From Cristatella mucedo (Eukaryota; Bryozoa; Phylactolaemata; Cristatellidae), in NCBI GenBank assembly GCA_009760855.2, contig WPIO01000046.1, positions 2,103,501-2,167,500 of the forward strand: a stretch of DNA of 64,000 nucleotides, given 5' to 3'. The position numbers were made by a program, and so were the translations under genes. The stretch's first letter is position 1. The number at the start of each line of letters is the position of its first letter. The notes beneath the pieces are model-generated. The model was not told the DNA's origin. It searched no databases and was given only the letters and a program-made list of their open reading frames with translations. This document shows, in pieces, positions 11,425-22,000 of this stretch.

Positions 11425-13147
11425 TTGCTTCATTGTGCGTGTATCTCTGTAACTTCACAAAGGCACAAAGACCGTGCGGGTATTGCGCATGAGAGTTTCG
11501 TATAGCGCACTCACAGCCCAAGCGGCTTTCGGTACGCATTCGGTAGCCTTCCGACTTCGTCTCACGCAACAAAGAGAAAGTGAGAAGCAGAGTTGCGTCA
11601 GAATAACCGTTCCGGTAGTGAGCAGCATGGAAGCAGCAGCGCAGGACGGTTGAATAGCAGGTACCATAATCGGCAGCAGACGAATAGATGTCGTTGCGTA
11701 AGACTTTTGAAGTGAGTTCTACAGTCTAGGACCTGTACCCTAGAGTAGGTAGATCCCCTGACATTCGATATGTCGGGCTGGGCGTCGCCTTGCCCAGGAA
11801 AGGGCAAAGCCTGGTGTCAGCGCTCACAGGCCCGAGGCCGGAACTTGGGACAGCGTGCTCGCTCTCTTTCGGCGGAAGTTGGACGTCCGCTGCGTCTACC
11901 ACAGAGTACATAGCTAGCTGGGTCTTGGACGGCGTACGCTTGTATTGGTGAGACCGAGTCCTTCGACGGTGCGACAGTGGAAGCCGACTGAGAACTAACA
12001 CGTTTGTTCGCGCTTGCGGCGTCATCCCGTGCCCCTGTAGTTTACCTTGTGTAGGACCTTCCTCTGTAGACTTGTTGAGTTACCCCCTTGGTATGGCGCA
12101 TGCGTGTGTATTGTATAAAGTGTTGTGTACCCGGTCGATCACACGTGAACCACTGTTACCGGAGGGCCCGGCGTAACGACCTAGAACGGACATAGATAGT
12201 AGTGGGCCGTAGTGGGAATTAGCCTCTGACCCCTGGAACTCGGCTACAGACCTATAGGGCAAACGCGTCTGGTGAAAACGGTCTTTAAGTAGAGAAATGG
12301 AGCATCTAATAAATTGTCCCTAGAGGACCCGAGGGTACGAGGAAGCTGAAATCGGTGCGGGAGTTCAGCTAGGTATGAAACAGCCCAGCCTTTGCGGGCC
12401 TTTGGATCATCCCAAGAACTTTACTCTGCATCTTTTGATCAACTGGCAGCCATCCAAGCTCTTTTAGCCAAGGAGACCCATGGTCAAACCTCTCAGATAT
12501 GTAATTTAGCCTTGCAGCCATTTCATCGCCAGCTGCAGTGGCCTAATGGGTCCTTTCGATAGCCCAGCCAAAATGGAATTGCAATAATCAAGAGAGAGAA
12601 CCTGGGAGCTAGTTACATTTTTTGAAAGCCACCGTGGAATACAGTCCCTAATCTTAGATAGGGATCAGAAGTGATGGCTGGCTGTGGAGACAGTCTTCCT
12701 AACGAAGCTTTTAAAAATAAACCACTTGTCAAAGAAGACATCCGAATTCTGAGTACACGCTAACGGTCGCACAACAACATCACTTATTAGGATAGCAAAG
12801 TCTTCTAGTCCAGCCACACGCCTAGGGTTGTCCTAGGGGTAGAAGTTCCGTTTTATCGTCGTTAAGTTTAAGGAAATTGGCCGACATCCAGGATTGACTA
12901 TCTTCAAGACAAGCATTCAGTTTATCAGTTGCTGATGCCGATTCCGACGGGTTAAACGACAAGTACAGCCGAGTGTCGTCAGAATAAAGCGATAGCGGAT
13001 TCGATGTGCATGAATCGCTTTTCCTAGACGTCCAGTATAAATAGTGAACAGGAAAGGACCAAGGACAGACCCGTAGTAGTACCCGTATTTGTAGGACTCA
13101 ACAGGTCACTGAACTGGTGGATGACCTGACCCCACACGACACGGATT
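11425..13147 (-). mobile_element. LINE-A copy with a 0.5-kb insertion
   Basis: The LINE-A 3' end and RT C-terminus are at 11425-11725. RT thumb and palm, including the hydrophobic region before the ADD box, are at 12250-13147. Unrelated DNA (11726-12249) splits it. The linker fragment at 13640-13950 is probably the same copy. Confidence 0.8.
11726..12249. mobile_element. possible solo LTR inside LINE-A
   Basis: A GC-rich stretch of about 520 bp interrupts LINE-A where intact copies are continuous. It has no coding potential. Size and context suggest a solo LTR, but no terminal TG/CA or clear target duplication was identified. Confidence 0.35.
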
Positions 13148-13275
13148 GGGCCGTGATAGTCCAGAAAATAAGGTTCTCGCTCTTTACGATCCCGGTCGTG
13201 GGCTCGAATACTGTAATGGGTGATCCTTTCAGCTGCAAGTAGTGGTGTTAGCCATTAAGGCTCTTCTGGGTAGGA
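13148..13275 (+). mobile_element. SINE-A copy 3
   Basis: GCCGTGATAGTCCAG head, CGGTCGTGGGCTCGAA B-box region and TTAAGGCTCTTCTGGG tail. It is inserted in LINE-A and truncated at its 3' end. Confidence 0.75.
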
Positions 13276-13639
13276 GATACTGTTCGCTAAAACCTCTGAA
13301 TCTAATCCGTGCTTTAGTAAGTATTGGTCCCGTTGCATGACAGTGTCCCCGGCGGCGGCTGTTGTTGTGGAGTTTCATGGAGACACGGAGACAGGAGCGG
13401 GCGAACGTTAGCAGTAAACGAGCCTCGATTTGTATTCCCTTAACGTGCACATGTAAGAGCTAGCTGACTCACAGCAGATGGGGAGTGCATCTGTGGTGGG
13501 CCACATCCTTACATCAAAGGCCGGACGCTGCACCGAGTCAATTGCTCAACCACCTGCTGCAGGTGGGGCATACATTAGTAGCCCCTGCTGCTGCACTATT
13601 TACAATAACAGAAGCAGCAGGCTCACACAATAGTCCGTG
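13276..13639. other. unassigned sequence
   Basis: No similarity recognised. It lies between two parts of one LINE-A copy and is presumably inserted DNA. Confidence 0.3.
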
Positions 13640-13950
13640 ATGGCCAATTTGAAGAAACGGGTGCAACCCCTCTTTCCAGAGAAGCATTGCACATCGTAGT
13701 TATGGCTGGGCTAAGTTCGTCTGCCATTTGAAGACCGCAGAGGGGTTGGTATAGGATCTTCACGAGACGAGCTCTTTTTACTACTTTATTAAGAAAGCCA
13801 CATCGCTCGAAGAACCCTCGGAAAAAATCTCTTTAAGAGTCACAGGTTTCGACTCAACTATTGCTTCAGTCGGAGAGGGCTTTATGGAGGCACAAACTTT
13901 GCCGGCCGAGCCGTTAATATCTTGTTACTGAGACCTCTCAGACCTCTCTG
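13640..13950 (-). mobile_element. LINE-A linker fragment
   Basis: It aligns with 4400-4740 (minus), including the GACGAGCTCTTTTTACTA and ATATCTTGTTACTGAGACC blocks. This is the region between endonuclease and RT. Confidence 0.7.
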
Positions 13951-14295
13951 CCTTCGCAAAGCGCATGCACTGCATCAGAGCACCCGACTCTGCAGGGCAG
14001 TCCTCAGTCACGCATTAACTTGCACAGGCACTTCTCCCATCGATGCCAACACGTACTCTGCTAACTAAAAGTCACGAAGATAATGCAGCTCGGACTTAAT
14101 TATATGTCAATATTTCTCTTGAATCCTGCATATGCGATCAGTTCAAATGGTGCGAATCCAGTGGTCGAGGATGTCGCCGCGTCATTTTACTCCGTCTGCT
14201 GTCAACTTAGCTTTGGCTAGACAAGCCCTCGTCTGCCTCTCACAGACAGTCACCTTTCCGTGGCAGGTTCACAGTTATTTCAACCTCCGGGAAAA
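13951..14295. other. unassigned sequence
   Basis: Nothing recognised. The next LINE-A copy begins at its right border. Confidence 0.3.
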
Positions 14296-15365
14296 GTGTT
14301 TAAGGCCCATGGAATAGGATACCACTTTTATGCTGACGATACTCAGCTGTATTTGTATCATTCAAACCGTCGGAATCTGCTGCAGCAACTGATAAACTGA
14401 ATGCTTGCCTTGCAGACATTTGATCCTGGATGTCGTAGAACTTCTTCAAACTAAATGACGATAAAACCGAACTGCTGCTCAAAGGACACCCTAAGCGTGT
14501 GGCTCAATTAAAAGGCTTTGCTCTTCTAATAGGTGATGGCATTGTGCGACTATCACCACGTGCTCAAAATTTAGGTGTTTTCGACAGCTGCCTAAATTTT
14601 AAAAGCTTCATTCAGAAGACTGCTTCTACAGCTAGCCATCACGTTCGATCCCTATCCAAGATTAGGAGCTGTCTTCTACAGTGGCTTTAAAAAAATTTAA
14701 CTAGCTCCTTAGTTTTGTCTCGGCTAGATTAGTGTAATTCCCTTTTGGCTGGGCTACCAAAGAAAGCAACTAGGCCACAACAGCTGGCTATGAATATGGC
14801 TGCAAGGCGAGTTTTCACGTCCCAGAGGTTTGACCACGTGTATCGCTTGCTAAGAGCGCAACGGTGGATGCCAGTTGATCAACGGATACAGAGCAAAACA
14901 AAGTTCTTAGGCTGACCCACAAGGCCCACCACGGCTTGGCTGCTCCATACCTAGCTGAATCGCTGCACTTGTTTCAGCCTCCTCGTGCCCCCAGGTCCTG
15001 TGTGGACAATGAATTAGCTGTTCCATTCCTTGGCCTAAAGACCGTTGACGACAGAAGCTTTAGCTCTGCAGGTCTTAGATTGTGGAACTCTCTTCCATGA
15101 TTCTTACGCAGTGACAACTATTCTCCTGCTGCCGACTATGGCTCATCCTTTTCATCGGTCCTGAGCTGCTACTTCCACGATACTCAATACCTCAACTGCT
15201 CCTGACTCTATTATAGGCGCCTAGAGAGAGATTAATTTCTCTGAGGGCGCTTTATCAAGTTATTATTATTATGCTTCCCACTTTCTCTGTGTTGCTTGAT
15301 ACCAAGCCTGCTGGATACCGAAAGCCGCTTAAGCTGTGAGTGTGCTATACAAAACTCTCCTGTTT
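14296..15365 (+). mobile_element. LINE-A copy, RT palm to 3' end
   Basis: It begins just before the RT catalytic box (FYADDTQLYL at about 14327) and reads through LKLNDDKTELLL to the 3' region. Frames are broken. A 52-bp LINE-B tail is inserted at 15215. Confidence 0.85.
15215..15266 (+). mobile_element. LINE-B stem-loop tail insertion (52 bp)
   Basis: AGGCGCCTAGAGAGAG through GGGCGCTTTATCAAG and TTA repeats interrupts LINE-A sequence that is continuous in other copies. TATTAT flanks both sides (15209-15214 and 15267-15272). Confidence 0.85.
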
Positions 15366-16111
15366 GTAACACCCACATAGTCTTTATGGCTTGTGGTCAA
15401 TGACGGACAGTTTTTTACTTCAGCTATTTGCTTTGGGTCATGCCCACTGTCGCTTCGTTGCACGAGACTTCCGCCATAAAATATGCCAAAAACTCCCCTG
15501 GGTGACACATACTTGATATGCATGGCTTTACGAAGTCACAACAAGGAGAAATAAGAATAGAATATTTACTTTAACCTGGTCTGGCCTGAACAATACCCAT
15601 CCTTGTGTTTAAACTTAACCTCGATATTATTTCAATGTTAGATAGACTGCTGGGAATCCAAATTTCACATCGTTCGATTTGCATGTCAGAAATATTTGAA
15701 ACAAACCGAGCATGACACTACCTCGGCTTTCTTAGCAGGTGAAAAAACGTGAAACGAACCCAGCTTTGCAGAATCTGGGGAAATTTCCGGCTTCCGGCGT
15801 GGTCACCATTGTCGACGGATATTACTTTTTAGTACCGTCGCAGCACTTTTAAGATTTACTAGATGTATTAAGCACCGTATTCTCTAAAAATCAATCAACA
15901 TTCGTATTGGGAATTTTTCAGTTACTATTTCGAGCTTGATGCATGCTATTATGGGCATGTTGCACTGCCACGTGCCTGGCATGGTTCTACGAGATGCACG
16001 AAATCGAGAAATCGGTGGAAACGAAAAATCCTCCAATAGCATCCCCTGATTAAATAAGCAACTAATGCGGCTTTTAAAAATAATTTCCTGGACCTTAATT
16101 CTCTTTTATAT
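15366..16111. other. unassigned sequence
   Basis: AT-rich, with no similarity to the repeats or genes in this window. Confidence 0.3.
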
Positions 16112-16245
16112 ATATATCTCATTTGCATAGCACCGTAAGAGAGCGTCTATCCAGGAGCTTCGCACATGCCGCATGGCTCGACCCCACGACCTCGTCGTCA
16201 AATGCATACACCTTGAACACCCCCACCCTGCGTCCAACCAGGGTT
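16112..16245 (-). mobile_element. SINE-B copy 2
   Basis: It reads CATTTGCATAGCACCGTAAG through GCTTCGCACATGCC to GGCTCGACCCCACGACC, the reverse of the SINE-B layout. A TA run adjoins its 3' end. Confidence 0.75.
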
Positions 16246-16440
16246 TGCCCCGATAACGCACAAAATGAACTACCTTCTTATAACTTCATTGAAAACTTGT
16301 TAACGCATGCAAGTTAACGTGCTTTTTGGCCTCTCCGGTGTTTGCACATTTCATAACTGTTTCATTCGGCTCTGCACCCTTTTTCTTCAGAAAACTTAAG
16401 TAACTAGTTTTTTACTTTAACTGCACTACATATTTAAAAC

Positions 16441-16568
16441 AGCTGATTTAGCAGGCTCATTTTCATAGCGACAGAAGAGCTTTACCGGCTTTCACCACCG
16501 CTGGCAGTGGGCAATAACGGATCGCTCTCTGCAGGGCTCGAACCCACGACTAACCACGGTGGCGTCAT
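16441..16568 (-). mobile_element. SINE-A copy 4
   Basis: AGCTGATTTAGCAGGCTC tail, CACCACCGCTGGCAGTGG body and GGGCTCGAACCCACGAC B box in reverse. Confidence 0.8.
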
Positions 16569-17093
16569 GCACAATTTAGTTTGTTCATTGCATTCGTATA
16601 TTGAACTTTGTGGTGTTTTGTGGGCCTTGATTTTCTAAACACGGCAGCGTTTCAGCGTCATGTTCATTACCAATGAGCACGGATTTTTCGAGCTATCACT
16701 GTAATGTCAGTCACCAGCCATGGGATAGATAAGCAAGTATTAACACGTGTACGATCACTCTATTAAAGCGGTTCACATTTAAACAACGAAGCATTATACA
16801 CAAGAGCTCGAAGTTTAGTCAATCTCCCATCAAAGAGATTAGCAGCTCTTCGGCTACAATGTCCCTGCTGAGAGTCGTGTAGGAGTCATGTAGCCACCGC
16901 ACGGCAGCAAGAGCATCGCTAATGCAGAATAGTGGGACAGGTCTGCGTTAATACGAAAAACGTCATTTTCTCTAGCCAGTTCTACACTGCATCGATTGCA
17001 ACTTGATTCAGTTGGCTGCAGGGCAGACTGGATAGGTGGTGGTGGAGAAGGGCACAATCAGATCTGGCTCAGGCGGCGATTTCTGCACATTTC
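16569..17093 (-). other. ARL6IP1 3' flank
   Basis: The sequence downstream of the ARL6IP1 stop probably holds its 3' UTR. No clear AATAAA was picked out. Confidence 0.3.
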
Positions 17094-17218
17094 CTACTGC
17101 TGCTTCTTAGATTTCTGCGCTTTCGATAGCAGTGCTTGGAATCGCGATTGCACGACTTGGATGCATCTTTCGCAAACCTTGTGATGCAATAAGCCAGGGA
17201 GGAAAGTGATGATCACAG
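17094..17218 (-). CDS. ARL6IP1: ARL6IP1 exon 6 with stop
   Basis: The acceptor is ctttttgcag. It encodes the last membrane segment (VIITFLPGLLHH), a basic tail and the terminal KKQQ before TAG at 17096-17094. Confidence 0.95.
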
Positions 17219-20200
17219 CTGCAAAAAGACAAAAAAAGATTAAGCTTGATCACCCATGGGTACATGCCGCACATCCATGCACCGAGGAGCAGTACAGCAG
17301 TGAGTTGCACACATACATACACGATTCGCACTCATCGTGGATGCACTTCAAACATGCGAGTGCAGTCAATCGAACAAACTCACCAACTGTGTACATCAGC
17401 CACAGGTTGTCCAAGCATGAGCCCAGCCAGGCCACGACTAGCAGAGCTCCAACGGTTGCAGCAAGGTACTGAAAAATAGAACCAAGTGGAATCTTAAAAC
17501 AAAGTAACTACATCCCACAACCAACACCACAATTTACTCACTTGGGTATGAGAGCCAGAATTGTCAGCATGCATACACACTCACTGGCCGATCAAGTCGC
17601 ACTAAAAGCCAAAGGCGAAGCACGCCAACTCGGGGCACCAACGAGGCACCTCAGACAGTGAGTTGAACCTGTTTCTGACCAGCTAAGTGCGTGAGGCCGG
17701 CTGTCACTGCAATGCAGGGTCCACACACTTCGGTGGTCCCATTAACAAGAAGCTCTACCCTTCACATGCTTATGACCGTATAAGCCTGTCTCTCATGGAT
17801 CCGACAAAAGCCTCGATCCGAACGGAGCCTTGAAAAAGTACCACACTTGTCGTCAAACTGTCTATTTGACCGCCTGCCTACGTAATATTTTGCGAGTCCC
17901 GACAAGCTGCTGGGCACAGCAGGAAGAAGAGCCGATTTGGCATGCAAAACCCATATTTAATGTAAGCATGCATGGAAAAGAATAGTCGCCGGTAGGCGAC
18001 GTAATGCACTATAATTTTCTGCTATGAGACCGCCTCTTATCGGTGATTGGGGCTGCAGGATCGACAAGCTTCCGAATGGTGACAGTAGACAAGGTGATCG
18101 AATGCTTTCCCGTGTGAAGGCAGATTTTGAGGCAATGCAGCTTACGAATCTATTAAACATAACGTCTGGGGTGAACAGGGATCGGCTGTTTCGATGATGG
18201 CATGGTGGCGGCATTCCACTGGTCTTGCTGATGGAATTGCAGCCGTTTCGCTTCCGACAGTGATGCCAGTAGCACCGGACGGGAGGGGACTCCCAAAGCA
18301 CCACAAGCTTCTGGCACAAAGAAAGGGGGAGTAACTTGCCGGCACCCTAGCAACCTCAGAAAGAAATGGCCAATACTGGACCAGTTTTTTGCTAGAAACG
18401 AGTCGCGGCTGCCGACGTCGGGCCATGTCATGTCATGTCATGTCATGTATCTCCGTCTGTAACTCCATAAAGTCATAAAGACCATGTGGGTGTTACGCAG
18501 GAGTTTTGTATAGCGCACTCACAGCCTAAGCGGCTTTCGCTATGCATTCGGTAGCCAACCGACTTCGTCTCAAAAAGAACGTGGGAAGCATAGCAGAGTC
18601 AGGAGAGCAGTTGAGGTAGTGAGTAGCATAGAAGTAGCAGCTCCGGACCGCTGAAAAAGGATGAGCCATAGTCGGCAGTAGGAGAGCAGTTATCGTTGCC
18701 AATCATCAGCAGCGAAGCCACGCCCGCGGCATGTCGCACAACTGGCCGTGGAAAAACCCGTTGTCACGAGACAATGGAGCAAGAAAGGGCAAGGGGGAGA
18801 GAGGGGGTAGAAGCAAGAAGCAGCGAGAGGAGGAGAGAATGATGCAGAGAAGAGAGAGACCAAGCGAGCAGAGCAGCTGCTGAGCAATAAAGGGAAGCAG
18901 CCACAAAGAGGCAGCCACAGCGAGAGGATACGACACTAGCTGCTTTAATAGCCTCACTTATCCTAAGGGCTAAGACCCAGAGAACGGAGAGAAACGGCGC
19001 CCATCGCTGCGCAGATGCTTGAAAAAACGTACAACTCGTACACGCGCATGCAAAAGTCTCGTCATCCTGCAAGCGGAAAACTGCAGCGAGCTCTGCCCAA
19101 CTTACAAGAGCTGGCTTGTTGATCTTCCAGAACAGCAACGTGTCGTACGCATTGCAGGCCCGCCGTTTCGTGCACTCGAGCCGCAGAGCGACATCTTCCA
19201 GGTGCCGCTCTTGCTCACCTGACCTACCGAACGAGGGACAGTTGACCTTTCGTGCCACGAGCGCCTAGCCAAGGGAGAGTTCCGGTCTCAGCCAAAGAAG
19301 AGTTCCGGCCGAGCTGCGCTCCGTGTTTACCTTGAGCTCACGTAACAGAGAACTGCACAACGGTGGCATGCACGCGTGGAGGACAAGGCGTGTGGACCCC
19401 CTCCAATGCATCAGCACGAGCAAGCAGGTTTACAGCGAGCTGTTTCCGGTGGGCAATAATGGCTGCCGCCGGCATCCAGGTCGGGGATGAAAATTGGTGC
19501 GCGACCTGCACAGCTGAGCGCTTACCATTCTCCGGTCGAGAGCAGCTTCGAAGCGATGGCCGGGGCGGCAAAATCAAGGAGACTGGCGCACAGGCCGAGC
19601 ACGCCCAGCAGGGTGAGAAGAGGCGGCTCGACAAACCAGATGATGCTGCAACGGGTGTTGGGACGTGTGCGGGCGGGCTCGACGTGTGGTGGACGCCGGG
19701 TGTCCTTGGCGAACGGGCATAGCAGGCGGGCGCCCGGCGCCAGCAGCAGCTAGCTGGGCAGCAGCAGCAGCCGAGGCCCGCAGGAGAGCTCGCCTTCCGT
19801 GAGCGGCCAACGAGCGGGCAGCGAACTCAGGGCAACTTATAATAATACACTTGATAAAGCGCCGTAGGGGAAGTCAATCTCTTTCTAGGCGCTTTACATT
19901 TGCTGCTTACACGAAGGCCGCTGTCATCGAGGCGAACGCCGTGTACAGCAACGCCGGCTTTCGCCACAGCAGCACGTCATCCAGCTGCAGAACTATCTCC
20001 TTCCACGGTTCAAGTTTCGCTTTCAGACTAGCTGGATCGCCGTCCTGCAACCGAGACGACGTTGAGCGAGTGGGCACAGCAGGACGAACAGCCAAAACGG
20101 ACGAGCAGCAGCTGCTGCTGGCGACTCAGGGCCCTCCCTACGAGGCTTCTGCGTGAGTGACCTTCACTGGGCAGCTTGGCTACCAGCATCGTTCAATTGC

Positions 20201-20836
20201 ACGTTACACCAGGCAACCTTGGGACGGGAGCATGCGACAATAATTCATTCGAACTTCGTCGGCGGTTTCGGCCGATCGTACGCACGATCGCGTACACGCA
20301 CCAGAGAAATTGCCAAACGAACCAAACGAGGGGTACGACGCAAAAACCGGGCTTCGGAAGCAGCAGCGACGCACGCACGCCCGGCACTGCGGGCCGCCAA
20401 GCGCCATGCCTCCGCGTGAAGAACTCCCCAAATACATGCAAAAGAAAAAATAACCCACGCCTGCGCCTGAACTTTTCGTCGACGGCCTTAACTTCTTCGT
20501 CGACGGCGACCGGCGGTAAAGCAAGCAGCCCCTAGAGACGGGCCGTCGGCAGCGGGCACGAGAGCTCGTTCGGGGTGAGGAAGCAATCAAAAAGGCGATG
20601 AGCGCGCTACGACTCTCGCGCCGCACACCGCTGTCCCAACTAGACGAGCGGCTGGCGGCAGCGAGCGAGCGAGCGTACAGCCTGCCCATCTGAGCAAGGC
20701 AACAGGGCGCTCGGTAAACGTGCGGAGAGTGCCGAGGGCGGGAGGCAGAGCTAACGTAAAGGGGAAACTCTCGATCCCTTACCGGAACAAGAACGGCCTC
20801 TCCCGATCCCCTCGTCCCTTCCTTGTCAGCTTCCAT
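17094..20836 (-). CDS. ARL6IP1: ARL6IP1 orthologue, complete six-exon gene
   Basis: ADP-ribosylation-factor-like 6-interacting protein 1 is a reticulon-like ER membrane protein that shapes tubules. Coding exons, in order on the minus strand, are 20836-20783, 20044-19911, 19645-19526, 19223-19106, 17468-17384 and 17218-17094. All introns are GT-AG and the phases (0, 2, 2, 0, 1) agree, giving 211 residues against about 203 in vertebrates. Landmarks that align to the family are LEPWKEIVLQLDDVLLW, FVIIWFVEPP, VVAWLGSCLDNLWLMY and FLPGLLHH. Hydrophobic segments lie near residues 50-66, 71-90, 143-160 and 163-182 and form two hairpins. The protein ends KKQQ, an exact KKXX ER-retrieval pattern. The start is chosen because MEADKEGTRG leads in phase into a good donor (gtaagg). 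Intron 4 (19105-17469) holds a LINE-A 3' end and a pyrimidine-rich tract. Confidence 0.93.
17384..17468 (-). CDS. ARL6IP1: ARL6IP1 exon 5
   Basis: The acceptor is ctatttttcag and the donor is gtgagt, phase 1. It encodes the third hydrophobic segment, YLAATVGALLVVAWLG, collinear with YFMTMIVSLAAVAWVG in vertebrates. Confidence 0.95.
18424..18700 (-). mobile_element. LINE-A 3' end with ATGAC repeats
   Basis: It lies within ARL6IP1 intron 4. The 3' terminus reads GACGGAGATACATGACATGA and the pentamer ATGAC is repeated five times (18424-18449). This shows that LINE-A ends in a pentanucleotide tail, unlike the TTA tail of LINE-B. Confidence 0.8.
19106..19223 (-). CDS. ARL6IP1: ARL6IP1 exon 4
   Basis: The acceptor is ttcggtag and the donor is gtaagt, ending in phase 0. 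It encodes the cytosolic linker SGEQERHLEDVALRLECTKRR, in which the EQ..R and TKRR positions match the vertebrate linker. Confidence 0.9.
19526..19645 (-). CDS. ARL6IP1: ARL6IP1 exon 3
   Basis: The acceptor is cccgttgcag and the donor is gtaagc, phase 2. It encodes the rest of the first hairpin (IIWFVEPPLLTLLGVLGL) and runs to LLSTGEW. Confidence 0.93.
19838..19905 (-). mobile_element. LINE-B stem-loop tail at an ARL6IP1 donor
   Basis: On the minus strand it reads GCAGCAAATGTAAAGCGCC, GATTGACTTCCCC, GGCGCTTTATCAAGTGTATT. Its 5' end begins within six bases of the exon 2 splice donor (gtaagc). Confidence 0.85.
19911..20044 (-). CDS. ARL6IP1: ARL6IP1 exon 2
   Basis: The acceptor ends ttgcag. 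The exon encodes residues 19-62 and two bases of Val63 and ends at a gtaagc donor. It carries the amphipathic LEPWKEIVL stretch and the first transmembrane segment. A LINE-B tail lies directly against the donor. Confidence 0.93.
20783..20836 (-). CDS. ARL6IP1: ARL6IP1 exon 1 (coding part)
   Basis: Eighteen codons start MEADKEGTRG and end at a gtaagg donor in phase 0. The exon is supported by position, phase and similarity of layout to the short acidic vertebrate N-terminus. It is the least conserved exon of the gene. Confidence 0.75.
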
Positions 20837-21060
20837 TCGCGCGCCGATTCCGTGGAAACGCTACGGTGGCGCTGCAGCGGCGCGATACTGTAGCGACGCA
20901 AATGGTCGGACGGGCGCCCTTCACCTGGACGGAGACCACGTGCCTGTGGGCGGGGAACGACGACGAACGGAAGCCTGAGACCGACCGACCGACCGACCGA
21001 CCGATCGATCCCCAGGAGGAGCCGCCAGCGCAACGAAGTCGACCCACCGTATCATTACCG
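20837..21060 (-). promoter_or_regulatory. GC-rich ARL6IP1 5' region
   Basis: This GC- and CpG-rich stretch lies immediately upstream of the proposed ATG and contains a CCGA tetranucleotide run (about 20979-21008). No convincing TATA box is seen in the right place. It is inferred to be a CpG-type promoter and 5' UTR. The high GC continues over the start into intron 1 (20.2-20.8 kb). Confidence 0.45.
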
Positions 21061-21582
21061 TTTCTATATATCGCATATCTGTGATCTGCCTCAGACAGGC
21101 CTCGTGCGACGTCCCACAGGCCGTCGACAGGCGCTGCCGAAAAATATCGAAGCGCTTACGAGACCAGAGCGCTGCCGGTCCAGCATTATATTGTTATACA
21201 TTTTTAACGCTAAAAAGAACGGCATCCCCTACGATCTAACAGTCTGAGACTACGTGCTGCCAGCACGTGTCTAGAGCCCGCTCCAAAAGTATGGTGACCT
21301 TCATCGGGAGGCAAATCTTAAAGCCTCTTTAGCTTTCTCTGGAGAAACTGGCAACGGCGATCCGGAGAGCCAAACTGTACAGCCCGCCAGGTAGACCACC
21401 CGAGTCACCTCTAAAAGCAGTTGTGCTCCGACTTCCGGAGACAAAAGGCACACCGACATGTGGAGCTTATGGAGGTCCTTCTCTTCTTCTCTTTGTCCTC
21501 CGTGGCAGGGCCACCGGGCGTCCAAGTTAGATTGACCCGGCTCTACAGGGGAAACCAGTGTCAGCATTCAGGAGAATCAGGG
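21061..21582. other. unassigned intergenic sequence
   Basis: Upstream flank of ARL6IP1. No gene or repeat recognised. Confidence 0.3.
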
Positions 21583-21665
21583 CTTAACTATAATAATGAT
21601 AATGCACTTGATAAATAACCCTCAGAGAACTCAATCTCCATCTGAGCGCTTTACATTTGCTGCAA
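21583..21665 (-). mobile_element. LINE-B stem-loop tail insertion
   Basis: On the minus strand: GCAGCAAATGTAAAGCGCTC, GAGATTGAGTTCTCTGAGGG, then ATTATCATTATTAT-type repeats. The hairpin closes imperfectly. Confidence 0.8.
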
Positions 21666-21689
21666 TGGAAATTAAGGGAATCGAGGCAG

Positions 21690-22000
21690 CTTTTTCTGTG
21701 AAAGATGGCTGGCGAGGGCGGCCGCACGTGAAATGATGGGAGACTCGGCGATGAAATTGTGAGCGTAAATTTAAAAGTCTACGGAGAGCGAGGTAAAAGC
21801 TTCTGTCCCCAGCGGTGTCTAGGCGGTCTCCTGAGGGACAGCGCATTTTCTATGCTGCACGAACCTGAGATAGCGAGGAGGCTGAAAACACTCTTGCTGT
21901 TCAGCTAAGGACGAAGAAGCTGAGGCGCAATCGATGGTCTCAGTCAAAGCAAAGCTATTTTTCCGAACCCCGGTCGAAAAAGAGTTACCACAGTCTAGCC
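21690..22000 (-). mobile_element. old LINE-A fragment
   Basis: Blocks AAAAGCTTCTGTCCCCAGCG, GCGAGGAGGCTGAAAAC and GTTCAGCTAAGGACGAAG align with the LINE-A RT C-terminal region. It is strongly diverged. Confidence 0.6.

Noticed and set aside
18764-19258. 164-codon minus-strand ORF
   Set aside because: Only 19106-19223 is ARL6IP1 exon 4. The rest runs through the donor gtaagt into intron.
20204-20836. 210-codon open frame on the minus strand
   Set aside because: Only its first 18 codons belong to ARL6IP1 exon 1. The rest is intron 1, kept open by high GC.
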